64,000 nucleotides of DNA from Sarcocystis neurona (GCA_000727475.1 KL647318.1:594032-658031); one strand, 5' to 3'. Positions 49,100 through 61,624 are shown, counted from the first letter of the stretch. Program-made: numbers and translations. Notes: generated by a model not told the origin, from the sequence alone.

Positions 49100-51890
49100 C
49101 ACGCAGGCGCAAATCGGAAACAACCTCTGTTCACTTTTCTTTAAAAAAAAATGTTGACGAGCATCGCGGAGCATAAAGGCATCTGTTGGGAAAACAATTC
49201 GTCCCAATTCTGCTTTGTCTGCAGTGATTTGTGAACACAGTAACATCGTAAAGCGAACACGTGTTCGAGATCTTGTACCAGCCGCACCTGCACCCACGTC
49301 TCGTTCGTAGGTGCCAGGATGGGTACTTGCATGCACGTGTCGTTCGTGGATGTCAGAATGTGTGCCAGCCTCGGAGCCCTTGAGTGTGCGAGTTGAAGTT
49401 AGCGCACTTCAAATTCAATACCTTAACTGTGGCGTACTGTTTGTACGAACTATTATGCATGTATACACATATACACATATGAGTATTATCAAGAGAATCA
49501 AGAGACACGATATACGTTACTTGTAAAACAGGTCACCGCTGTTCGTCTACCAACCGCAGCGGGTAGTAGCTTCGGTGTGCGTACTAGGATTTGTCGAACT
49601 CTTACTGCGAGACGACTGCGGGCTAGCAGAGTTGAGCGTCCGATCACGGAGCAGGGGCACATGTACGAAAAGAAGCATATTGATGATAGAACACATTGAT
49701 GGCCTTCGTATCTCTATGTGACAACGAGAGTGTCACCGCACGATATAATCCGCAGAAGCGTCTACTGTCACGGATCTAATAAGAGACGTTGAGCTAGAGC
49801 CCCTATTTCAAAATAGTGTTGACAGTGGCCTATGCTTGCAGACGGAGGACTCACCCTGAAAGCAGTGAGACACGAAGAACGACGCCGCAGAAAGACTCGC
49901 ACGAAAAGTTGGTACTTGTCACTGGCCAATGGAGTAGAACACTGCAGAACACTGATCTTTTAGCAGCGTTGTGACGATGACATTCTTTTTACACTAGAGG
50001 GAAGTATACTTCAAGGAGCGAACGGAGGCACTGTCAAACAAAGACGCCTACACGTGTACAGTCTACACGTTCTTCCTTTTCACGCTCTCTTTTTCATCAA
50101 CATCGTTGCACCCGCACGTATACATAACGGTAGTGCTCTTGGATTGTGCATGCATCTATTCAGTGGCACTTGGCGTACGTCTCAGCGTTGTCAGCGTCGC
50201 TTTCTTCCTGTGTGTCTCTGCGTCCCCCCTACACGTTAGCCTTAGATTTACAGTGTCCAATGTCTGCACAGTCATTGCCATCACTTCGTCTTCCTTTTTT
50301 CCACGTAGTGGTTCTACTAGTCCTACTGAAAAGAGTTGCAGACCCCCATACTTCATTCCAAGCCGGAGTGACCCCACGCCTCCGTACAGTACACCTACAG
50401 TGCTGCACCTGGCCCCGTCCGTCGCTGATGGCGCTGATTCTAAGTAAGTTCCCCTGCTATTTAAAAACGGCAACGTGCTGCCCAGTATCGCGCCGTTCGT
50501 GCTGAGGGTGGTGCACGCGCTGTTCAACAAGATTGTCCGGCTAGCAGTAATCAGGACCTGCAAGCATGTTCCCACCACATTCCACCTCTGACACACGGTG
50601 ACCGTGACCATCCTGGTGCTGCTTGTAGCAGCTGTCAACAGCCTACATGGACAGCTGCATGCTCGACCGCATGCGCGCGTCCGCACCTTTGATTACAAGG
50701 CGAAGTGACTTCGTGTACATTACGTAAATGTTGGGCAGCCAACATTTCCTCATCCGACGTGCGTCTTTTTGTGCCGGTCAGGTCTTCACGGTCTGTTCTC
50801 GACCCCGTCGGCGATGGCCGAATATGATCCTTCCGTTACGATTACTTTCCACCTTTGCGTGGTAATGCGCCCCTTTGCTCCAGCGAAGTTGATCCACACC
50901 GCATCTGAGATTCTACTTTCACACCAGCAAGACGATCTCATCCTCTGTTTTTTTAAACATCTTCCGCATGATGTGGCGTCGCACCTGTACAGTAACGCTT
51001 GCACTGTAGGGAGGTGCCTCGGCACAGTGCGTTGAACATCTGCACTTCGGTGAGAAGTGGTACAGCCGCCGAGCGACCAGGTGGAGCCGCTCACGGGAAA
51101 CACGTCACCTGACGTTTGACGCGTGTGTACACTCCAGATAGTACTTACCCATCATGTGGTCGGAGTGTACGTACACTGTGAGTACTCTCTCTTAGCCCGT
51201 CCTTCAATGTGCACGTGCACTCCGGTTGCTGACCGCTCCGCTCATCGGCGAAGTACGCACCACCTTGACTCTGCCAACGCTCCTTGGCACGTGTGCACGA
51301 TCCAAGAGTAATTCCACGTATTCTGTTCCATAGTTGCGATGCACTCTAGCTTTTGATACTTCTACGTTAGAAGTGTGCGTACCGTCTAGCCACGTACGTG
51401 GTCAGAACGTGCCCACTCCACGTACAAACGAGATACCGCCAGTGCGTGTATATACAGTGGAGCAAGCGACCTCATTGTCGACTTCTGAGGCGCAACTATG
51501 TTTCAGCTAGTGAACCCTACTTCTCATGTTGAGACCGTGCAAGTTAATGCGAGTGGTATGCCTGGATGTAACGAGTAACGCGTAAGTTCCAGCCCGGCCC
51601 TCGTATCTTCCCGGCACATTCCAACGACCAGCACTCTGAATATGCTTCCGTGTTGTACGCACACCTCAACTACTTTGCAGGCCGTCGAAGACCCAACACG
51701 AGCCTCGACTCGCGTCTTGTATGCGGCTGCAAGTCGAGAATGGAAAGGGTATTGACTTCCGGTCTCTTGTGTGTTGACGATATATTTCTCTATCCGTATC
51801 CTCGGCAGTACCATGTCGTCTTTTGTTGATTGAGCGGAGAGAAACACCGGGAAGGCTACACCGAAGATGACCCGGTTTGCTTTGAAGTTG
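49100..51890. other. Stretch without a convincing gene
   Basis: Frames up to about 176 codons exist on both strands around 50.1-50.7 kb, but the two strands are open over the same bases. One plus frame there has a signal-like hydrophobic N-terminus and a possible GTAAGT donor near 50443. I could not choose between them, and the remaining sequence shows only short frames. Confidence 0.4.
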
Positions 51891-52345
51891 TGGGAGAACA
51901 TTTTGCGGTCCCCGTCGTATTCTTCCTTCTGTTTCTAATCGATCTGCTTCTCCCCTTCTTTCTGTGGTCCGTGTCTTTTTCCACCAAGCAACTGCCGCCG
52001 TCCTGCGATCTCCTGTGTTTTGCGCTTCACTTCATTTGATGTCCCGGTTCTCCAGGGTAACGCACACGTCTCTTTTAGAAAATTCTCTTCCGCATTTGGG
52101 AGGCCACACAGTCGTTCCTACCCGGGACCGCCGTAGCGAAGACCGATTGCCCCCACCATTTTTCTTCTGCTTCTTGTCCTCCCTCCTCCGTGTTCTTCCA
52201 ATTTTCTCCTTTCTGTCATAATTCTACTCATGCCTTTTTTCTCTTTCTCTTCTGCATCGTCTCCGAGTTGTTGTGCCACTACTTCTTTCTCCTTTTTGAG
52301 CCCTTGTTCCTGTATACTTACGGTTCTCTTGTTCTCTGCTACACG
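51890..52345 (+). promoter_or_regulatory. Pyrimidine-rich leader of the ABC-transporter gene
   Basis: A C/T-rich tract (long tcttcttc and ttttctc words) precedes the ATG at 52346. It resembles the tract before the ATG at 31565. An upstream GTG in the same frame at 52190 would add 52 Phe/Leu/Cys-rich residues, which I read as translated leader rather than protein. Promoter or 5' untranslated function is inferred from position only. Confidence 0.35.
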
Positions 52346-55300
52346 ATGAAGAAGGCACAAACGGACACGTCTGTTCCTTCTTCTGCCTTATCCTCCGCTT
52401 CCTCTGCTCCTGCGTCTCCTGTCCTACCATCCATAACGTCTTCGTGTCACTCTTTTCAGCCTCAACCAGGGATATTTACGGATCGAGGGTCTGTTACTTC
52501 TACAGTTCCTGTTGCCCTCCCTTCTTCTGCTGGTGCTCCAACTCTTGCTGCTCCGTCTGCCGCTGCAATCACTTCAGACAAAGACGGAAGCTGCCTTCCC
52601 AGTCACGTACACGGGGGGGACTTTCTCACTCTCTCAGGCGATAGATCATCCGCGGTGAGCTCAGGCTCGCCATCATCGTCAGCAGCAGCAGCAGTCAAAG
52701 ATACAGCAGTGCCATCAACAGCACCATTAGAAGCGATGGGTGCAGCAGCGGCAGAGGGAAGTACAGCCGGTCCAGGCGAATCTGCTGCAACGGAGTCGGG
52801 GTTGAATCCCTGTACGGTCGAGCTGGGTGAGGCAGCAGGTAGTTTGAAGACGGCGTCAGCCATCACCACAGTAGGAGCACAAGTCGGGCCCGCAGCACCA
52901 GTAGAAGATGATGTTGAGCAAGCAGCGCAGGCTTCAGAGATCCGTCGCGGGACGTCTAAACTGAAGAGTCTGGCATCGCATAGACGCCAGCTGCTTCACG
53001 CGGGTGGTGCAGCAGCAGCAGTAGATCTTTTGTTGCTGGCAGGGAACGCGCTGCTGCGTTCTACCACCAATACAGAAGACGCGGGGTCGCCGTTTTCCTC
53101 ATTCACTACAACTGCTCTTGGAAATTATTTGCTGCCCCTGCTCCGTGCTGTCGTTATGATTTACTGCTTGTTGTCCTTCAAGAAATTTTCTCTCTTTCCG
53201 CTTGTCTGCAGAGCTGTTGGTGCTGTAGGCATCCGCGGCAGTGCTGCTGCATTCTTCAGACGCAGCACGTCTGGTGCTTCTGTATTTCCATCGTCACCGC
53301 AAGGCAACGCTCCTGGTGCTGCAGCAGCACTTCTGTCTACAGGAACTTCTGCCGCCGCTCCTCGTCAGCGCGGGCCTGCTGGTGCGACCTGCGACTCACA
53401 CGCTGTTCCGGTGGTTTTCACTGAGCCGGCGCCTAATGTGAAATCTGCGTTTAATGCGGCTGCTGCATCTCCTGTTGTGCCTGGTGGCACCCTCACCGCA
53501 GCAGCGCAGAGGACGGCACAGCCGATGGAAAGAAGATCCGCGGAGGCTGCTGCTGCTGCCGCAGGCAAACTTTTGTTCGCCGGCCACAGCTGCCGGTCTT
53601 GCTGCACTCCAACAGACCCCATTTCAACGGAGAACAGGCAGCAGCAGCAGCCATTGTTGGGTTACTGTGACGTTGAAGCTGGTACACCAGATGCAGGAAC
53701 AGGGAGAGCAACAGCAGCAGCCGCTACACGTGCAGCGCCCTTATTATCAGCAGGAGATGGCGTCTATTATTCAGCAACAGATTCTGTTGCAGTAGCACCA
53801 GCTTGCAGAACGGCAGCTGGTACGGAGACAAATCTGCTGGTTCTCGCAGAGGCGAAGACAGCAGTGGAAGCGGCGAAAGAAGTCAGGGAAGCAGCTGCTG
53901 AACGAGCACATACTGGCAAAGAGCGCAACAATCTTGCCTTCCGTTTACTTCTCTTGTGTTTTCTAGGGGGCGCGCTGCGAGCTATCAATTTTCAACTGCC
54001 AGCCGCTCCCTCTCTTCAAGAAAGAGGAGGAAGCTTGCTGCTGCTGCCTGTTCTCCTGAGCGGCTGGCCCGCCTGGCTGCAGCAGCAGGATCAGCAACTA
54101 CACGTACAGCAGAGTCAATCCCAGCAACATCGGCGGAAGGCCTCTTTGCGGCTCCGACATCGTGTCGAGACTGCTCCCAGCGGCAGGAGCCACACAGAGA
54201 ATCTTCCCTATATGTCGGTACGCTCCCGCGGTCCACCTGTGTATCCTCCTGAAGCGGCTGCTGCGATTCCGGCCCCTGTTGCTGCACGTGCTGCTCCTCC
54301 TCTCGCTACCGCTCCCTTTCCTGCTGGTGCATCTGCTGCTGCTGTCGCTGCACGTGATGCCAGTGGTGAAGAATTGCCAGCAGGACAAGATGGTGTTTCT
54401 GGTGGAGAAGACGCCGCTGACTTCGACGGTGAGCATGAGCGAAAGAAAATGTCACTTGTTTCCATCTGGCAGGCTCTTGTTCATACTGCAGCGCACGTCC
54501 CTTTGCCGTTGTTCTTGTTGCCCGAGCGCTCGCGGTTCACGCCGGTGCTGTTACAGCTACTGAGGAGAATGCGACAATCCAGGGAAGTCTTGGTGCTGCA
54601 GTTCCTGTGGCAATTGCAGCGCCTTGCACGTGCAATGCTGCAGCTGCTGGTGCATTTGAAAGGCGGGCAGTTGGCAGCGAAGCTGTCACGTGACTGCTGC
54701 TGACGGCCTCGTCGCTGTGGCGCTGCTGTTGTTGCACTGAAAAGGCAGCCCCTGTTAGTGGTGGTGGTGGTGGTGCTACTGCTGCTACATGCGACGCCGT
54801 TTCTCGTCTGCGTAATGCTTTTTCTGGTGCTGCCGCAGGCGAAGGAGCCCCGCAGGCACCTTTTCCCGCATCCGGATTCCTCGATGAAAGTGCGGCTGCC
54901 GGTCCAACCTCCACTGCTGCAGCAGCGGCAGCCGCCGAAAGCTTTCCCGCTGCTGCTGCGACGCCTAACACCTGGAGAGTTCTCTTGCTGTTCCTGCTGC
55001 TGGAGGTTGCTTGGGGTGTTGCAGCTCCTTTCCTTGACGCCTTTCTGCTGGTTAGTGCGCCCGGCCGTCTCGTTCTCCTCTGTTTTCCTCCCCACTGCGT
55101 CACGTCCAGGGACTATCCACCACACGACAATCTATGGCTTTCAGCTTTTCCTGCCAGCCAGCCACACGTACTGCACGCTTCTTTGTATATTGCATATCTT
55201 TGTGTCTGCACGTGCGTCACACCCGTTCGTCTGCGTACGCCATGCACACGCTTTCTATGTGTGTGTATGAAGGTGTAGGCCTGCACAAGCCTACGACGCG

Positions 55301-58300
55301 TGTGTATATATGTATACATAACGTATATATATGTGTACGTGTATAACCGCCCCTGCCCGCGCACACACACACACGCACATATATATACGCACACACGTAT
55401 ACCCACGCGTGCGTATCAAAGGCAGGGACAGTTGGTTATTTACAGAGTCCAGCAACAGCGCAGAATGTCCTTCTGCTCCTTTGCTGTACTCGCGTGCAGC
55501 AGCAGCGGAGTGACGGAAACGACTCTCTCCTCCTGTCATTAACTGGTGGAAGCCGTCTCGCTTTGTTGTTCTCTCGTCCCCGGTCTGCGTGTGCCGGGTG
55601 GAGAAATCGCTGGGCATGTTCTCCTCGTTTCTCGCTGCCTCGTTCTCGAACTACCGTCCTCCTTGTCCGCATCCACGCGTTCTCTTTTTCGTTCTCTCCG
55701 TCTGTCGTCCCGTCTCTCTATCCGTCACTTCGTCCTCTGCTTGTGTCTCTCACGCCTTCCGTAGTTTGTCGCGTATATTCTTTCTCTGTAGCTTTCGCCG
55801 TGTGCTGTATACCGGCACACAATGTCTTGCGCCTCTTGTTCTCCTCCTCTGCTCTTCCTCCTTTTCTCTGTATTTCGTGTTTTCTGTTTTCCGCGCCTCC
55901 TCGGCTCCCCATCTGTTCCCCTGTTCGGAAGGGCACGCTACAAAGTAGTCGTCACAGTAATAACGACGTTGGTATACGGAACCGAAGTCCTTCTAAATAA
56001 AAACCAGGATTTCAACGAGTCAATCGTAAAACGTTTCAAAGAGAATCATGAATACGCTTTTATGTCCCCGTGTGTTTATCTCTCGCGAGCCGTTTCTCGC
56101 ATGGGTGCGTTACCCTGCTGCAGCCACAGGCGGTATGCGTGAGCAGCCGTTCCGTGTGCACTGCTGTTGGCGGGATTATCGTCGTACACACCTGGCACAC
56201 TCTGCTGCCGTTGGTAGTGCGGATGGTGCCACTGCTGTTGTCGCTTTTCTGCCGCTGCTGCTGTTGTTTCTACTGGTGCTGCTGCGACATGTGTGCTGCT
56301 GCCGCTGCCCCTGTTACCTTTAGTGCCGCTGCTGCTGCTCCCATGGTGCAGCTACCGCGTTTTGCGTTCCTAATGCTGATGCTGCTGGTGCTCGTCCTGC
56401 CCTTCTGCTGTAGACGCCTTTCGTGTTTGTGCCCTTGCCGTTATTCCTGCTGCTGCCGTTGCAGCCCCGCTTCTGTCGGTGCTGCTGCATCTGGGGTGGT
56501 TGTGTTGGTGGTGCTGCTGCTGTTGGTTTTCCCCAGTGGAGGCTGCAACGCTGCGCAGCAGAGGAACGGTCAATGCTCCACAGATGCGTGCTGCATGCAA
56601 CTGCTCGTTACGAGTTGCTGCTGCGGCAGCACGAGGAGCAGCAGCAGCGGGAGGTGTGGAGTTCGCCAGAGGCTGGTCGGTGGAGGTCGAAGCGAGAAGA
56701 AGGCGGAGTCTCAGCTGATATGGTTGTTGCTGCTGTTGGCACTGCTGGTGCTGCTGATGCTGGTGCTGCTGCCGGTTCGCTGCGCAGAGAGAATGAGACG
56801 GCAGCAGGAGAGAAGCAGCGGTGTCCTCTCGCAGCAGGAGCAGAAGAAGCAGCAACACCCCGCGCAGCAGGACAAGCAGCAACACCAAGTGGAGGAGGAC
56901 CACCTACAAGGGCAGCAGGTGTTGTGGAGGAAGAAGAAGAAGATGCCACGGAGGATGATATGGACTGGTTCGAATTGCTGAAGGTACAGTAAGGCAGCGA
57001 TGGAGGGCGGAGTGCTGTTCAGCCGCTGTGAAATAAATTGTACGAGAAGGCAGAGAAAGATGAGAGAGAAGAGAAGGATTTCCACGGGGGGAAGGATAAA
57101 GGAAGGCACGAAACAGCATGAAAACGCGGAGAGAGAGAGAATGAAGAGCAGCAGACGTGGGAATAGCAGGGGAAGGAGCAGCATTGCAGCAGCAGGAGCA
57201 GGAATTAGGCAGTGTCCCACACTTTCGTACTCGTTTAGTACAGTTCGAGTTGTGTAGGAATCGCATTCGTACAAAGGCCATCATCCTGTACTCCTACCGG
57301 CATCAATAGGCAGGTCCTATCAACAGTGTAATACCTGTAAGAGTCGCACATCCGTGTAGTACATGAAGAGTCTCCTCGCAGGAGTTTAACAACACAGGGA
57401 TACATATACATGAAGAGGGAGGAGTGCAGCCGCAGGAGTAGTCGTTGTGGTCCTCGCAAGCAGAGAGAGGTAGCACAGAGACTCGAGGGCAAGTCACGGA
57501 CCCGTAGCAGGAGGAGAACACTTTTTTGTGGCAGGGGTTCCGTCCCGTTTTTCGAATTGCAGGCCTGTGATATGCAGGAGTGCAGTGGGACGCCCGTCGT
57601 GACAGGAGCTGCGCACTGCAGCAGCCGAGGTAGTACGGGCGGATGCTACTCGTCCTGCGCCCACACTAATGTACTGTTATCGTGCTTCGCAGTAGCAGCA
57701 GAAGTAATCGTACAGTATCGGCGGTACAAGAGGATAGCTGAAGCACGCTCCCGGAAGTGGTATAAAGGTTACCCCATTATGAATGCAGCAGCAGCACAGC
57801 TCTGGAAGAAGGAGCGGCGGCCAGCAAGAGCGTGATGACACTGGCGTCGCAGTAGCAGGAGTCTTACTATAGATTGAGTGTAAAGGTAGCTATATGGCGG
57901 CACACGCAGGAGCGGGCTCACGAAAATCAGTCGGAGAGGAAGACGAGAAGCAGGGAGACCTGCAGCAGCCTAGAGTAGCACCACACAGGTACAGCCTAGG
58001 ACGTGTCTGGACTATTCCGAAGTTTCTCTCCGAAGGGCTGGACGTGTCGCAGTTTAATCGGGTAAAGCGAATGACCAGATGCATTTTCAGCAGACATGCT
58101 CGCAGCACTTTTAGTAGTCCTAGCCACTTGCCCAGGAGTCACACGTAGTAGTATTGCTGGCGTGTCTGCACACTCCTGGAGCGCAGTGGTAGGACCGGAA
58201 GACGCAGGAGGACTCCTTCTTGGCAGGCCTCCTGCTACGCAAGCTGTTCGCGTATGCATGTGGTTGTACGTAGCCACGGAAGACCTGTGCTTTTCTGTCC

Positions 58301-61300
58301 GGCGACAGATGCCATTCATATACACACCAATATACATATATATGAACTAAGGAGGACTAGTCTGTATTTGGCCTGTCACACCAGCTTCTCATATCCTCAG
58401 ATATCTATTTGTAGCCGACGAAGACTTGTTCATATGGAAACTGCTTCATGAGCTAGTTCCTCTGTACGTACATATATATGTGTATACATATGTGTTGGTC
58501 CGACCGTCTGCACATACACGTGTGTCCATGTCTGCAAGCATGTGTAACGTTTTCATGGCGCGCCTTCTTTTTCCGGCTCTGCAGCTTTCATTGTCTCTGT
58601 ACGTGGGGCGATCGTGCATATCTGTTGCAGTTAGTGTGTTTTGCTGCTGCTGTTGCGGTTGCAGCTGCTGCGTCCGTTTTTTTGGCCGTCCGGCAGAGGG
58701 GCAGGGGACGCGGAGGCAAGCGCGTCAGGAGCAACAGCAGCAGAAGATGAAACAGCTCAAGAAGCAAGCATTTGGCAGTCACCTGTCGTGTTGCGACTGC
58801 TGGCTGTTTCTACCTTCTTCACGATTGCCTGCAGCAAGGCACTGACACTTGTGTCTCCGCTGCTGATCGGTGCTGCTGCTGAGGCTGCTGCTCAGGCTGC
58901 AGCAGCCGCAGCAGCACAGCAGCACGACGCTGCCGTCGAGCACGGGAGGCGAGCAGCTCGCTGGGTTGCTGCGTTTGCTGCTGCCTCATGGGGAGCTGAC
59001 TTCTTCAAAGAAGCACAGTCTCTTGCTTACGTCAAAGTAAGAAATTTCTATATTTTATCTTGAGTCCACACGATTCCCCGATTTGTGACGCATGCAGAGA
59101 TGCATAGAGGGTGGTGGGTGTCTACGTGCGTAGATGCACATCCACATGTCATGCGCCTCCATACGCATATACGTATCTGTCTACATATATGTGTAAAGAA
59201 ATATAGGTAGAGGGGGAATATACACATCTACACGTAGTTCCACCTATAAAGGTATACAAATATATATATATATATATGTATATCTGTGTATACGGAATTT
59301 ATAGACACGCTCGCGAACACTTGTATGCATGTATCAATATATATGTACAAGTCTGTGCACGTATATGTGTAACTTCTTTAATGTGTGTATCTCTATATAC
59401 AAATAGCTGCACAAGCTGCACGTGCGTACACGTATCAGCACGGGCAGGTATATGTGAATGTGTGTAGGGGGAGGAGGGGTGTCCATTACATACGCATGCA
59501 GGCAAAAATGCATGTATATATATGCCTTGAGAGAGAGGTACAGGGGGTGTACGTACACGCGCAGGTGAAATGCGCCTCTCCACGTGGGACTTTGTATAGA
59601 CGGGCCGGGTGTGTACACTACATTCATATATCCGCATATCTATGAGCATGCGGCGTTCACGCTGGCAACCCTGGCTTCTGCGGCTGCACCACGTCCACAC
59701 GTAGGCACGAGGCCGTTCCTGGTTTTGCTGCTAGCTGCTTCATACAGCTCTATTTGCATGACTGACTGAGTCAGTCAGTGTGTGTGTGACATTCCCACGG
59801 GAAGGTGCGGGTGGTATGTAACGAAGTCCCCGCCGTTGCTGCTGACCGCTTCAGAGCACCGCAGCTTCTTCACAGAAAGTAGCGCAGGGGAAAAGCAGGG
59901 AATTCAAATCGGGTGTCCTCCTGTACACCCACGAAGGGCGTGAGAACACCAGCAGGTAAATATGCGCTACTACTACCCATGCAGGTACACATACATAGAT
60001 GTCTGTGGATGCATGCACGTGCGTATGTGTGTGTAGGTATGTGTGCGTACAGCATTAGGTACTGTACACGCCCTCCAGTCTCCTCCGGTTACGCTTCTGT
60101 GTGTACGCGAACGCACAGCTGCTGTAGATTTCTTCCTTCATTACCCTGGTGCTGCTGCTAACTTCTTTGCAGACGTCCAGGACGTCTCGATTGACGTGAG
60201 TCTGTGGAGACCGTCTATTCTGCTGCTCTCTTTCCAGAGACTCACACCTGTGTACCCCTCTCCTCGTTCTCAATACATTTATGTGTGTGTGTGTGTGTGA
60301 ACATTTGGACTGACACGAACACACGGAAATTTGTCCATACACACAGATATATGTGTATGTATATTTATGTGGGTGTAGATTTACATCCACTACAGGGGGG
60401 GTTTACGCCCCTGGGTGAAACGTCTGTTGCACCCCTCTTTTAAACAGACTCACACGCATATACCCCTCTGCTGCTTCTCTTCATACATATATGCGTATGA
60501 CTGAGACACATAGGCGGAAATATGTCCACAAACGTTTACACACATAGGTGCATTTATGTAGATGTAGACTGACAGCAACATATCGTTCTCTTCACGATGC
60601 TTCTGCTGCAGAGGTGCCTGCCCGCAGCTGCAGGGTCTCGGCCTGTGTGCCTTTTGGGGCATATGCACCTGTCTGTACGAACGCGTATATACCCGAATAT
60701 ATTCTAACACTTCTCTGAATATATATGCCTATATATATATCTATTACACCAGCAGTGTAGAGACCGTTACGGAGGTCGAATTACTACACATGTGCACACA
60801 CATATATATATGTATGTATACGTCTGTGTATATATACATATATATTCGTACGTATGGGTGGTATTATAAGTAGTTTCTCCGGTTCGTCGTGTTGAGTGTA
60901 CGAAGAGGAGGGACACGCGTTCGTTCGAAGGTCTGCGTGTGTGTGTGTATATGCACGTGTTTGTCTGCGAAGAGTTTCTTCTCTCTTTTTCTGTGGCTGG
61001 CTTTCTGGCCTCCTTTTTGTTTGTGTATACTCCAGCTGGAAAGGGTCACGCACGCGGACGGGACGGGGGGAAGCACCTTTCCGTCCTGCGCGCAGCTGCC
61101 TGCTGTGGGCCGTACCCGGTTCTTTCTACGCAGAGACATCTACTCAACGTGTGTACCTTTCGCTGCTCTTAAAGAAATCTGGCGTTCTTGTGGTTTGCTC
61201 GCAGAAAAGTGAGGAGGTGTCTCGGCCCTCGGTTGCTGCCTCGGTGCTGCTCCTCCTCCTCCTTCTCGTGCTCTCTGTTCTTCTTGTTCGTCCTGACGTG

Positions 61301-61624
61301 CTGCTGCTTCTGCATCGTTCGGGCTGCCGTTGCTGCTGCTGCAGCTCGTGCGTGTTTGCGGTTGGTGCTGCTGCGCGTCTGCTGCGAAGTGTACGCTGCT
61401 GGGCGTGTGCTGCTGCCCGTGTGTACTGCTTGCTGGCTGCTGCTGATGGCTGCTGCTGCTGTTGCCTGCGCTGCCTACGAACTGCTGCTGCTGCTGGTGT
61501 GGGTGTGTGCGAAGGTGCAGCAGGCGGCATCGGTCGAGATTTCCGCGCGGACTCTGCGCCACGTGTTGGCTCTTCATCTCGAGTGGCACACCAAAAAGCA
61601 GATGGGACATGTTGTACGAGTCAT
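52346..61624 (+). CDS. ABC half-transporter of ABCB6/HMT1 type, 5' part (gene runs off the window)
   Basis: The first exon is an 837-codon frame read from ATG 52346 (786 codons to 54703). It is Ala/Ser/Gln-rich with hydrophobic stretches near residues 220-236, 262-280 and 530-550, as expected for the extra N-terminal membrane region of ABCB6/HMT1. It probably ends at a GTGAGC donor near 54430. Middle exons are uncertain: about 54745-55050 (LLLFLLLEVAWGVAAPFLDA, GTTAGT donor), 56537-56983, and pieces in 57.5-58.45 kb. Exon 58697-59036 gives SPVVLRLLAVSTFF, KALTLVSPLLIG and GADFFKEAQSLAYVK. It ends in phase 0 and joins exon 61515-61624, which starts VQQAASVEISARTLRHVLAL and continues HLEWHTKKQMGHVVRVM. 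This matches, in order and spacing, the first helices of the ABC membrane domain and the Q-Q then H-L-x-L-x-x-H-x-x-x-K-x-G-x-V motif of ABCB6/HMT1 (vacuolar or mitochondrial metal/porphyrin/thiol exporters). The exon stops just before the expected D-R-G; the ATP-binding domain lies beyond the window. Confidence 0.62.
54745..55050 (+). other. Probable ABC-gene exon, hydrophobic segment
   Basis: This plus frame differs from that of the 52.3-54.7 kb ORF. It reads Gly/Ala-rich, then TWRVLLLFLLLEVAWGVAAP, then a GTTAGT donor at 55051 in phase 0. It fits in phase with the exon starting at 56537. The join back to the first exon is unresolved. Confidence 0.4.
55540..55940 (+). promoter_or_regulatory. 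Third pyrimidine-rich tract, possible internal promoter
   Basis: About 400 bases of C/T-rich sequence resemble the leaders before 31565 and 52346. An ATG at 56048 downstream opens a 91-codon frame ending in a hydrophobic stretch. It could mark a second transcription start, so the ABC gene might begin here rather than at 52346. It could equally be an intronic pyrimidine tract. Confidence 0.25.
56537..56983 (+). other. Probable exon, charged low-complexity segment
   Basis: The acceptor ttggttttccccag and a GTACAG donor bracket exactly 149 codons in phase 0 at both ends. The peptide begins with a helical segment (WRLQRCAAEERSMLHRC, then YELLLRQHEEQQQ), becomes Ala/Glu/Pro-rich and ends in an acidic stretch with DMDWFELLK. 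Both phases fit the 54745-55050 exon. I place it in the N-terminal region of the ABC transporter; it has no recognisable domain itself. Confidence 0.45.
57562..57832 (+). other. Possible exon with a membrane segment
   Basis: After the acceptor gttttcgaattgcag a frame gives a Cys-containing stretch, a hydrophobic helix (NVLLSCFAVAAEVIV) and then a strongly basic segment (YRRYKRIAEARSRKWYKG). It is open to a stop at about 57833. This suits the N-terminal membrane region of the ABC gene, but its end and phase are not fixed. A further exon-like stretch at 57894-58061 ends at a GTAAAG donor. Confidence 0.33.
58697..59036 (+). other. ABC-transporter exon: first transmembrane helices
   Basis: The acceptor is the CAG at 58694-58696 (another CAG lies 8 bases on) and the donor GTAAGA is at 59037, phase 0. 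A Glu/Ala/Ser-rich start leads into SPVVLRLLAVSTFFTIACSK and KALTLVSPLLIGAA, then an Ala/Gln linker, then WVAAFAAASWGADFFKEAQS. The order matches the first two helices of the ABCB6/HMT1 membrane domain. Confidence 0.7.
59259..59278. repeat. TA dinucleotide microsatellite
   Basis: Ten TA units within the long ABC-gene intron. Confidence 0.95.
60282..60299. repeat. TG dinucleotide microsatellite
   Basis: Nine TG units within the long ABC-gene intron. Confidence 0.95.
61515..61624 (+). other. ABC-transporter exon: conserved ABCB6/HMT1 motif
   Basis: Acceptor gcgaag, donor GTAAGA at 61625; enters phase 0 and leaves phase 2. The 36 codons give VQQAASVEISARTLRHVLAL then HLEWHTKKQMGHVVRVM. In this family the next residues are D-R-G, so the next exon should start by completing the Met codon followed by Asp-Arg-Gly. 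I did not find such an exon before the window end. Confidence 0.75.

Larger units (their letters stand above)
59037..61514 (+). other. Long microsatellite-rich intron of the ABC gene
   Basis: The intron starts GTAAGA and ends gtgtgcgaag, joining phase 0 to phase 0. It is full of tatata, tacata, acacac and gtgtgt words, with pure runs at 59259-59278 (TA) and 60282-60299 (TG). A GCT-rich segment lies just before the acceptor. No exon was accepted inside. Confidence 0.6.

Noticed and set aside
56070..56981. A 303-codon plus frame with very Leu/Cys-rich content
   Set aside because: It consists mostly of CTG/TGC triplet-repeat readings. The overlapping frame from 56537 has a balanced, acidic end and fits splice phases better.
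58062..58090. A 29-nt intron between exon-like pieces at 57.9-58.1 kb
   Set aside because: It is too short to be a likely spliceosomal intron; the true junction is probably elsewhere.
60173..60195. A 23-nt exon-like island (tttgcag ... GTGAGT) inside the ABC intron
   Set aside because: Including it would break the phase-0 join between 59036 and 61515, which already restores the conserved motif.
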